From assembly GCF_001512295.1 (NCBI RefSeq), contig NZ_LNUP01000002.1, positions 1,056,263 to 1,120,262 of the forward strand: DNA of 64,000 nt, written 5' to 3'. This document shows, in pieces, positions 10,130-17,672 of the stretch. This stretch comes from Pseudomonas sp. EpS/L25. Its GTDB lineage: Bacteria > Pseudomonadota > Gammaproteobacteria > Pseudomonadales > Pseudomonadaceae. The notes beneath the pieces were generated by a model. That model worked only from the letters and a program-made list of their open reading frames with translations. It searched no databases and was not told the DNA's origin. Positions within the stretch are counted from its first letter, which is position 1; the number at the start of each line of letters is the position of its first letter. A program made the translations under genes and the position numbers.

Positions 10130-10870
10130 GCCTAAGGGCGCCTGATCTCGAGATACCATAGCGCCTCCTGGGTCAGCCATCCATCCAAAGGGCCATCGGG
10201 CTGGTTCAGCTTGAATTTCTCGGTGACCAGGGTACGCAGTCCGTCGGCGCAACTGGCGTTGGATCGTGTTCTTCGGCGCCTTCATTGCCTGGCGTGGATT
10301 CGCACCCAGCTCCTAGGTCACGCTCGCCTGCTCGGCCTGGATGACCATCTCGCCCAGGACGCCGGCGTGCAGGTACTGACCTACCAGCACGAAGATCAGT
10401 GATGACCAAAGCTCACGATACGCGCTGAGCCAGTCCAGGACGTGGAGTGGCAGCATCTGGCCATAGACGAGGCCTGAGGCAGCACCATGAAGCTGGTAGC
10501 CGCGACCTATGACATAGCGAAAGTGGTAGGGCTTGGCGAGGCGGCCATGCCCAGGGATGCCAGGCTGTGCCGTTCTCGAAGACGACTTCGATGTCGACGG
10601 CGATCTTGCCGAGGTCATGGAGGACGCAGTAGGCGACCGCTGCAGACCAGGCTTCGGCCTGGGTGGCTTGCTACTCGGGTGGCGCAACGATGGGGAGGAG
10701 GTAGTTCTGCCGGATCTTCAGGGCTTAGACGACGATCTCTAGTCCGTGGGAGGGGGCATGGACGGCCCCGGTGCGATGGGCCCACCAGCGTTGGCGCGAG
10801 TGAGGGGCCATTGCCAGGTGGACTCTAATTCAATCTCCTGCGGTTGACGCCCGCGACTTAGATCGAATCG
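10130..10870 (-). pseudogene. Decayed integrative-element relaxase (MobH/TraI_2 type)
   Basis: Read leftward, this stretch keeps long pieces of a TraI_2-family relaxase, but spread over several frames with stops. The pieces in order are AVAYCVLHDLGKIAVDIEVV (the HD-type metal motif), ENGTAWHPW, then after a frame change KPYHFRYVIGRGYQLHGAAS and LHVLDWLSAYRELWSSLIF. After another stop come QAMKAPKNTIQRQLRR and EKFKLNQPDGPL-DGWLTQEALW. These match, in order, the N-terminal domain of MobH relaxases of ICEs such as the PAPI-1/pKLC102 and SXT types. No intact frame survives, so it cannot act. Boundaries are approximate. The flanking 10040-10130 shows nothing recognisable. Confidence 0.8.
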
Positions 10871-10886
10871 GATTAACGTTGCAGCG

Positions 10887-11657
10887 TTAATCAGGTTCCC
10901 ATGGTTTTTTCTTGTGCATATGTCTAGTCTCGAATGGCTCCGGCCATCCCATAAGAGATAAAAACTTTTTCGAAAGACAAGACAGTTGATACGTCCATCT
11001 ATCGATTTTTTTTAAGCTTGCAAGGCTTCTTACCCCTGTCTCACGTTCGTCCTTGAGGTGGGGTGCAAATTCAAACCAAGGCCTAAGTCTATTTTTATAG
11101 CGATCAGGAACGGAAAGCGCTCCAACATTTTTAGCAGTAAAAGACCCTTCAACAACGTCGAGGCCAGTCTGTGTGCCATCGTAATTGCTTAATTCAAATC
11201 CGAAAGCCATATAAAATCGGTTTCGCTGCTCTCTCGCTGCAGCCGTAGCTGCATCAACCGATGACAGTTGCCCCGGATCAATCTGATATCCCGAAATATT
11301 TTTAAGCTCCAGCCATGAAAGTACATGGCCCATCAAGGATGGCCCTAATCCGACACCTTTTGTCCTCATGACGAGCTGTCCAGTTGGGCCAATTCTAATT
11401 TTCTGCGTCAGGTGGCAGATGGTTACGGAAACCTGATTGTGCCACGGATGAAATGCGGAATTATTACTAGCGCGCGTTGCCCCCCTGACCCTAAAGAATT
11501 CATATTGGCCCTCTTTGCCGAAGTCCAGCGTGGCGCCGGAGTACTCGGTTATTATGGGTATTATCTCTCGTCGATTACCAATGCTGTGCTCGAAAACATA
11601 TAGATCTTGGATGTGGCAGAGTGATTCGAGCTTGTTTGAAGCAGACTTCAGTGGCAC
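10887..11657 (-). CDS. GNAT-like acetyltransferase, function unknown
   Basis: Protein of 256 residues with a probable GNAT fold. RTKGVGLGPSLMGHVLSWLE (about 113-132) resembles the acetyl-CoA pyrophosphate-binding turn, and REQRNRFYMAFGFELS (about 160-175) resembles the RNxFYxxxGF element that closes the domain. The GTG start has a good AAGGA site six bases before it; the frame stays open upstream without a better start. The gene is AT-richer than the chromosome and lies beside the relaxase remnant, so it was probably acquired with the island. Substrate unknown. Confidence 0.55.
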   Translation of the reverse strand: MPLKSASNKLESLCHIQDLYVFEHSIGNRREIIPIITEYSGATLDFGKEGQYEFFRVRGATRASNNSAFHPWHNQVSVTICHLTQKIRIGPTGQLVMRTKGVGLGPSLMGHVLSWLELKNISGYQIDPGQLSSVDAATAAAREQRNRFYMAFGFELSNYDGTQTGLDVVEGSFTAKNVGALSVPDRYKNRLRPWFEFAPHLKDERETGVRSLASLKKIDRWTYQLSCLSKKFLSLMGWPEPFETRHMHKKKPWEPD

Positions 11658-11796
11658 CAGGATTTCCTTTTGTGCTGCGGGCTTAGCGGCAGAAATAGCT
11701 GACTTAAGACCCTTCCTGGACTGGCGGGTTTTCCGGCGAACTAGATATCGATAGAGACGAGGATGATTTTGCAGTCGGGTAGGTAATTACTAAAAC

Positions 11797-12669
11797 TTAT
11801 GCCTGAAGATTTTTTTCGCTGGTCCAGACGCTACGAATAATATTTATTAGATCTTGTTTATAAGGCGGATTCCATCCGTCTCTTTGTTTAAGGCCTACCG
11901 CGAATTTTGGAAGCTGTGGCAGTGTCTCGCTGTTATCCAGTTTTCTCAAGCCCTTTGAGTCGGAAAGATCAGGTAGGACCGTGATTCCTACGCCAGCTTG
12001 TACTGCCGAGCGTAGTGAAATTAGGTCCTCCGATTCGTAAGCGCATTGCCAGCGAATTCCGCTTTCTTCCAATTTGCGAATAGCTAGGCTACGGAAGCCA
12101 CATGGCGCTTTAAATAAAGCCAGTGGGATGTGACCTTCCTGAGTAAGCGAAAGATTTTCACTAGAAAACCACGTCACAGCCAGAGAATGCCAGATTGTCT
12201 CAGGCATATGTTCCATTTCATCAATTATTAAGCCGACGTCTACCTTTCCATCGTTGACAAGCTCCGAAAGAAATACTGATCGCGCGACCTTGACGATAAG
12301 TTGAATAGATGGAAGCAGTGACGCCATTCCCGATATGATCTGGGGAAGTACCTGTTCGCAGAAATGTTCAGGCATGCCTATAGTGACTGTTTGCTTAATA
12401 GGTTTTTCACCAAATATCTCTCCAATTTTATCGTTGGATGTCACAATTTCTCGTGCGTATTTCAGAAGCTTTTCGCCTTCCAGAGTTAATAAGGCCTGCT
12501 TGTTGTCTCGGATAAAAAGCTGAGCCTCAAGAGATTCTTCGAGACGGCGGATCTGCTGGCTGATAGCTGGTTGAGTAACGTAAAGCGCTTCTGCAGCACG
12601 AGTAAAACTGCGTAACTCGCTTATTTTTATGAAAACCCGAAGCGCCTGAATATCTAGATTTACTCTCAT
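11797..12669 (-). CDS. LysR-family transcriptional regulator
   Basis: Protein of 290 residues, the usual length. The N-terminal winged helix-turn-helix is clear at about 5-65 (FTRAAEALYVTQPAISQQIRRL), followed by a periplasmic-binding-like effector domain. It lies 62 bases downstream of the FAD/NAD(P)-binding gene and points the same way, so it is the last gene of the leftward accessory cluster and its likely regulator. That placement is unusual, since LysR genes are more often divergent from their targets. AT-rich, like its neighbours. The effector cannot be inferred. Confidence 0.9.
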   Translation of the reverse strand: MRVNLDIQALRVFIKISELRSFTRAAEALYVTQPAISQQIRRLEESLEAQLFIRDNKQALLTLEGEKLLKYAREIVTSNDKIGEIFGEKPIKQTVTIGMPEHFCEQVLPQIISGMASLLPSIQLIVKVARSVFLSELVNDGKVDVGLIIDEMEHMPETIWHSLAVTWFSSENLSLTQEGHIPLALFKAPCGFRSLAIRKLEESGIRWQCAYESEDLISLRSAVQAGVGITVLPDLSDSKGLRKLDNSETLPQLPKFAVGLKQRDGWNPPYKQDLINIIRSVWTSEKNLQA

Positions 12670-12731
12670 TAGCTACCTGCCAGCATTTCCGCAGAAACGT
12701 CATTCCTTCATTCGTCTTTTACCACCATGTT

Positions 12732-14339
12732 CTACGTTGCGAAAGCGTCTAGACCGAAATTTTTTGCTTGCCATCCAGGTGCATGATGGCCATGTGCTTC
12801 TACAGGCAGTCTGCCGGTATTGCCTAGTTTCTCGATTACGATGGTTGCTCGATTGGCCGCGTGCCTAGCATTAATCTCAAGTGCGCTGGTGAAGAAATAC
12901 GTTCCGCTGGTAAGTTCGCCAAGTACGGTGATCCTGTCATCAAATCTTCCAGAGGAGCCTCGTAGTGATCCGCGGTCGGCTGATACTTGAATTCCGCCAA
13001 AAGGATCCGCTATCGCCATTCCTTGCATGAGCATGTTTTGTATCAGCTCATTGTCCAGAAGCGATGGATCTCGAGGCGTTCCAGTAGCTACAACTACTGC
13101 ATCATATTTGTATTCTTCTATTTCGCCTCTGCCTGTTACTCGAACACATAGCTCGGAGTCGGGTAGGGCTTCCAGTGTTAGTTCTCCAGTGATGATGTTT
13201 AGCTGGCCCGACTTTAGGAGCGAGTAGATCCTTTGAGCGTTTTCGATCGGAATAGATACGCGGTAGCTTAGCCACCAGCTCATATACGGCCAGAATCGTA
13301 ACTTGTCTTCCATGGGCATGGCTGGCCATACGAGATCCATAATGCTATTTGTTGCATACAGGACTGCTTGCCAAGGTCTAGCAACTTGAGCTGAATTAAT
13401 TTCATGCTCCAGATATTGGAGCGGTGGCAGCTGCCTACATCTTTCGGTAAGCTCGTCAATCGTAGGTACTATTACTTGACCAGCTGCTGCTAACTCTTTC
13501 ATTATAATATTAAGTAGCTCGTTCAACGGTAGTTTGCCGTGATTGAATATGTGTTATTTTATTCGTTGAGGTGTAAGGTATTCTGGCTTATAGCGCCCTT
13601 GGATGCCTCGTACAGCTGGTAAGGAACCAGTACGTGAGTGAAATACAATGGGTCCAGTATGACCGCTCGCTTTCAATCCTATAGCCATATCGATTGCACT
13701 CAGTCTAGAGCCGATAATTGCTACTCTTGCCTCTTTGGGAATGACTCTGGTGGTATGCTTGATCGGGTAGGGGCTTGAAAAAAATCCTGGCGTATCTTCA
13801 AGATTTTTATATTCAAGGCTTCCACCGTTACCGCAGCTTAGTACAACGTGATCGCTCGGAAATGATAGGTTCCCCCTCGTGGATATCACTATCTTTCCAT
13901 CATGTGCAAAGGTAATCCTGTAAGCCTCATCATTTACTGTTATCACACGGCATCCAATTTCTACCGCTTTCTTGGAAAGTGATTGAAGCATGTGGGTTAG
14001 ATAGTTTCCGAAAAGAGATCTTGGTAGAAAGGCATCAGGAGATAGAATAAGGTCAGGGAAGTCATCTTCCCAAATGGATTTGTTCTGTAAAAGCCAATTA
14101 TAAAAGTGTCCAGGTTTGTCTGAAAAAGGAGAAATGAAGCTAGCGCGCGTATTAAGCAGGCTTGTAGACGTGTCGTCAGCATATGCAAGGCCGCGTCCGA
14201 ATTGTGGCCGTTTGTCCAGTAGAAAAATAGTGAGGTCTGATAAGATGTTGTTTTCCACGCATAGATTTTCCAGGAGCGCATCAATAAAGGAGACGCTAGA
14301 TGCACCACTGCCTACAATTGTGATTACTTTGCCAGACAT
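12732..14339 (-). pseudogene. FAD/NAD(P)-binding protein split by an in-frame stop
   Basis: Two open frames lie end to end in the same reading frame. The upstream part (14339-13554, 261 residues) begins VITIVGSGASSVSFIDALL, a dinucleotide-binding GxGxxS turn, and has VAIIGSRLSAIDMAI later on. The downstream part (to 12732) carries YDAVVVATGTP and a C-terminal APGWQAKNFGLDAFAT. They are separated only by TAA at 13554-13556; no base is inserted or lost. Together they make about 535 residues, typical of the NAD_binding_9/COG4529 family. Either the gene is newly dead, the stop is suppressed, or the second part starts at the TTG at 13526. Substrate unknown. Confidence 0.75.
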
Positions 14340-14378
14340 GACTTACCTTCCGTAGCTGCTGATTATGGTTTGGAAGAC

Positions 14379-15914
14379 TCACGTATAAATGGTGTTATGC
14401 ACAAACAGGGCTTCGTCCATGTATTTACAATCTGCTGAGATTGCAAAATTTCCTTCAATGTTTGGGATGATGTCCCTCTCTAAAGTAATCTCTGGAGCAA
14501 TCTCCTCTAGATATATAACCCCGTCTTTCAGAGACAAGACAGCTCGTTCAGTGATGAATTTTACCACCTGTCCTTTTCGCTTTGCGTTTTTCGCACTAAA
14601 TGTTATCTGGGAAACCTTTTGTACAAATTTTCGTATTTCCCCTTCCTTTTTGATGCAAATTCCGGCTCCTTTTTGGCCTACTTCCAGACCACTGGCAGTG
14701 AAGGTTCCGCAGAATAGTAACGTGTCAGTTGATTGAGATATATTTATAAATCCGCCAGCGCCATATAGTTGATCATTGAACCTGGATACATTTACATTTC
14801 CGAGTCCATCTACTTCCGCGAATCCGAGGCAAGAAAGGTCCAGGCCGCCACCTTCGTAGAAGTCGAACAATGCTGATTGTTCGATCAAGGCGGCAGGATG
14901 GTAGCTAGCTCCAAAGGATAAACCCGGTGCCGGACATCCTCCAATTTGTCCAGACTCAACAGTGAACGTTAAGCTTTGGTGACATGAGGAGCTCCTTGCC
15001 GCTTGCGCAATTAGTGCCGGAATTCCGATGCCTAGACTTATTATTCGTGCGTTGAGTGAATCTATTTCCTGTAACGCGCGTCTGGTGATGATTTGTTCTG
15101 CGTACGACATGCTTACAGCTGGGGGGATACCGTATCCGGCTGATAGATATGCCGAGTCATAGGGGGCGCCATACGTCTGGTCGTGCTCTCCATGATTCGC
15201 TACCACAACATAATCTACAAGAATTCCTGGAATGCGAACGTCCTGTGGGCTAATTGAGTGTTTATCGACCAGCTTCTCTACTTGAACGATAACAATACCG
15301 CCACAGTTTCGCGCAGCCATCGCCTGTGCCAATGCATCGCTATACGAAACTTCTTTGTTCATGGATATGTTGCCTTCAGGGTCGCTACTGGTGCCTCTCA
15401 AAAGTGCGCAATTAACTTGTACCGATGGGTAGAAAAGTATTGGATTTCCTCCTTCTTCCGACTTTTTTATCATTGTTTTATTCGCGCCGTTTTTAATGCA
15501 TGCGCCTTCTACGTCGGGATCAAAAAAGGTTTCAAGGCCAATAGATGACCATACGCCTGGTTTACCGGCAGCAATGGCTCTGTATAGTTGGCTTACAATG
15601 CCTTGAGGCCAGTTATGCCCCTCAATAACACCCTGCATCGCCATTCTGCCTAATTTCGGGGTCAGTCCCCAAAACCCTCCTATCGCAGAGCTAATCAAAC
15701 CAGGGTGTGCAAGTCTATCTACTCCACTTCCATTCCGGTCGCCCGATGCCGACGCAAATAAAAGCTTCAGATTCCTTGGCTTTCCTTCACTTTTAAATCT
15801 ATCTTCTAAAGCTTTTGTTAATGATTCCGGATGCCCGCAGCTACCAAAACCTCCCGGTACGATCGTCCATCCGTCGTTAATGAGTTGCGCTGCTTGAAAG
15901 TCTTTGATCACCCT
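14379..15914 (-). CDS. Acyl-CoA:carboxylate CoA-transferase (YdiF/propionate CoA-transferase type)
   Basis: Family I CoA-transferase of about 511 residues in which alpha and beta domains are fused. The alpha part has TIVPGGFGSCGHPESL near the N-terminus. The beta part has the catalytic glutamate in FTVESGQIGGCPAPG, and VDGLGNVNVSRF further on. Such enzymes move CoA between short-chain acyl-CoA and a free acid. The start is placed at the ATG giving MRVIKDFQAAQLINDG; an earlier ATG at 15983 would overlap the cupin gene by 40 bases. It lies 29 bases after the cupin and 39 before the FAD gene, so it is probably in an operon with them. Confidence 0.88.
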   Translation of the reverse strand, partial: RVIKDFQAAQLINDGWTIVPGGFGSCGHPESLTKALEDRFKSEGKPRNLKLLFASASGDRNGSGVDRLAHPGLISSAIGGFWGLTPKLGRMAMQGVIEGHNWPQGIVSQLYRAIAAGKPGVWSSIGLETFFDPDVEGACIKNGANKTMIKKSEEGGNPILFYPSVQVNCALLRGTSSDPEGNISMNKEVSYSDALAQAMAARNCGGIVIVQVEKLVDKHSISPQDVRIPGILVDYVVVANHGEHDQTYGAPYDSAYLSAGYGIPPAVSMSYAEQIITRRALQEIDSLNARIISLGIGIPALIAQAARSSSCHQSLTFTVESGQIGGCPAPGLSFGASYHPAALIEQSALFDFYEGGGLDLSCLGFAEVDGLGNVNVSRFNDQLYGAGGFINISQSTDTLLFCGTFTASGLEVGQKGAGICIKKEGEIRKFVQKVSQITFSAKNAKRKGQVVKFITERAVLSLKDGVIYLEEIAPEITLERDIIPNIEGNFAISADCKYMDEALFVHNTIYT

Positions 15915-15943
15915 CATATCTAGCTCTTCCCAAACAAATGAGG

Positions 15944-16351
15944 TTATAAGATTGGCTGTACAGGTTTTACCGGTTTCTCCCATATCACCAAAAATGTACA
16001 GCCTGTTTCTGAGGATAGTTCATGGGTGGACTTGGGCGGATAGACTTGTAAGACGCCAGGGCCATGGCGCCCACGATCATCAATGAGCTCCCCTTCGAGC
16101 ACTAGCACCAGTTCCCAGCTTGGATGCATGTGCCTTGGAGTCTTTGCACCGCTTGCATAACGAACTAGCGCAGCTGACGATCCGTCTTCGCATTCATCTC
16201 TAGTATCGTAAAGCGGATATACTGAAACCCCTTTCCGACCTTCGACTTGATATGCTGTAAAGGCTAGGTGTGAGATGCTAAATGCATCTTTAATGTTTGG
16301 CTCGGTAGTAGCTGCAGAAAAAAGATCGGTAATAGTCGTTCCGTGATTCAT
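15944..16351 (-). CDS. Cupin-domain protein (ChrR-like cupin)
   Basis: Small protein of 135 residues with a single cupin barrel. The metal-binding motif 1 is PRHMHPSWELVLVLEGEL (about 73-90), and motif 2 is PPKSTHELSSETGCTFLVIW. The spacing resembles the ChrR anti-sigma cupin domain, but the zinc-binding N-terminal anti-sigma part is absent, so it is probably an enzyme or sensor of small molecules. It is the second gene of the leftward cluster. Role unknown. Confidence 0.8.
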   Translation of the reverse strand: MNHGTTITDLFSAATTEPNIKDAFSISHLAFTAYQVEGRKGVSVYPLYDTRDECEDGSSAALVRYASGAKTPRHMHPSWELVLVLEGELIDDRGRHGPGVLQVYPPKSTHELSSETGCTFLVIWEKPVKPVQPIL

Positions 16352-16379
16352 GGTGATCTCCAGTTTAAATTGGTGTTGG

Positions 16380-16839
16380 CTATTTTTGTCTGTAGTTGTT
16401 CATGAGGAATACGCCAGCACCTGAAACAATAAAGCCAACTATGGCGAGCGGTGTGGGTGTTTCTCCAAGTGTGATGGATGCCATGATTGCAGTTGTGGCC
16501 GGGATTAGATGAAAGAGGTTTGTCGCTTTGCTCGCTTCGCCTCTTCTAATCATTACATACAGTATTGTCAAAGCACCCACTGAGTTCATCAGCGTAATCC
16601 AGGCTACCGATGCAGCAAACGGCAGTGCGGCTGTTATCTTCATTGTTTCGGTGGTATAGGCCAAGACGAACATAACCAAGCTAGCCGTTACCATCTGAAC
16701 AAAACAGCCCACCCATAGGTCAATTCCGCCTAGAAATTTCTTTTGGTACAGAGTCCCTAGCGTAATCCCCGCTAGAGCTATGGTGACTGCGCCGTAGCCT
16801 GTAGCACTCGAACCGCCCGCAGTTATACTGCTCGCTACT
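16380..16839 (-). pseudogene. EamA-type transporter, 5' half lost at the palindromic IS
   Basis: About 153 residues of a drug/metabolite transporter (EamA) remain: roughly the last five membrane helices, ending GFIVSGAGVFLMNNYRQK. Full-length family members have about 300 residues and ten helices. The missing N-terminal half is not found on the other side of the IS, so DNA was deleted as well as inserted. By chance the IS end supplies an in-frame ATG at 16899-16901, giving a hybrid open frame of 173 residues. It was the first gene of the leftward cluster, so the cluster's native promoter is probably gone. Confidence 0.8.
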
Positions 16840-16899
16840 AGGCTCTGTACGAAAAATCCGAGCGAGTAGAATTGGCGCCATGAGGGGCTGGAGGGCCGC

Positions 16900-17205
16900 A
16901 TGGCAAAGCGTTACGAACTCCCGGATGAAGCATGGGAGCTGATTGCAGATGTTGTTTCGCCCGAGCAGACGAGGGGGCGGCCACGCAGTGATGACCGGCT
17001 GATGCTCAATGGCATCTTATGGATCCTGTGTTCAGGTGCTGCCTGGCGCGACCTGCCAGAGCGGTTCGGCCCCTGGTCGACGGTGTATCAGCGGTTTCGT
17101 GACTGGCGAGATGACGGCACCTTTGATCGAGTTCTCGAGCGCCTACGTAGGCGCTCGAGAACTCGATCAAAGGTGCCGTCATCTCGCCAGTCACGAAACC
17201 GCTGA
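16900..17205 (+). pseudogene. Truncated IS5-family transposase, left arm
   Basis: Begins MAKRYELPDEAWELIADVV, the DUF4096 N-terminal domain of IS5-type transposases, with WILCSGAAWRDLPERFG and VYQRFRDWRDDGTF. Genuine sequence stops at the palindrome centre, after about 82 residues. The remaining codons are antisense of the other arm. No DDE residues are present. Confidence 0.85.
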
Positions 17206-17393
17206 TACACCGTCGACCAGGGGCCGAACCGCTCTGGCAGGTCGCGCCAGGCAGCACCTGAACACAGGATCCAGAAGATGCCATTGAGCATCAGCCGGTC
17301 ATCACTGCGTGGCCGCCCCCTCTTCTGCTCAGGCGAAACAACATCTGCAATCAGCTCCCACGCTTCATCCGGGAGTTCGTAACGCTTTGCCAT
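17088..17393 (-). pseudogene. Truncated IS5-family transposase, right arm
   Basis: Mirror copy of the left-arm fragment. It differs from it by EQKRGR for EQTRGR and NGIFWIL for NGILWIL, plus silent changes. It also ends in antisense sequence after the centre. Because the two copies differ, they are either two source copies joined head to head or one duplication that has since drifted. Confidence 0.85.
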
Positions 17394-17511
17394 GCGGCCC
17401 TCCAGCCCCTCATGGTGCCAATTCTACTCGCTCGGATTTTTCGTACAGAGCCTAACAGGCTCTGAACCGAAGCCTAGAGCGGATTAAAGTCAATGAGTAG
17501 GGTTTGCGTAT

Positions 17512-17530
17512 ATTTATGATACTAATTTGC
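17512..17530 (+). promoter_or_regulatory. Possible Fur box upstream of the TonB receptor
   Basis: ATGATACTAATTT in an AT-rich patch matches about 12 of 19 positions of the GATAATGATAATCATTATC Fur consensus. It lies about 140 bases before a siderophore-type receptor, the expected kind of target. The match is modest. The rest of 17453-17672 shows nothing recognisable. Confidence 0.3.
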
Positions 17531-17672
17531 ATTTACAGATATGACGTCATCTCATAGTCTTTCAGCCCGCCGCTGTCGGCGCAGGACGTCGGTCCACGGA
17601 CCCGGGAGCTGGGTCTGTCGAGTCCTTACGTGGGGTATGGACGGATCGAGTCCATTCTGAGGACGAACCTTA

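Larger units (their letters stand above)
16841..17452. mobile_element. 612-bp palindromic IS5-family relic (two inverted left ends)
   Basis: Two 306-bp arms are mirror images meeting between 17146 and 17147 (centre GCCTAC|GTAGGC). Both outer ends read GGCTCTGTACGAAAAATCCG inward. By eye the arms differ at only five positions, all in the outer two-thirds. Each arm contains the first part of the same IS5-family transposase gene and neither has the catalytic DDE half. TA lies immediately outside both ends, compatible with the 2-bp target duplication of the IS427 group. It cannot move by itself, but both termini look intact and might be used by a transposase in trans. Confidence 0.88.

Noticed and set aside
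10006-17672. Search for a second tRNA-Lys 3' end (attR) and an integrase
   Set aside because: No direct repeat of the tRNA 3' end and no integrase-like frame was found by eye, so the island's right boundary is left undefined.
17453-17672. N-terminal half of the EamA transporter expected to the right of the palindrome
   Set aside because: Only a few residues (about ASVQSLL) could continue the frame before a TAG. No membrane-protein sequence follows, so it is not annotated.
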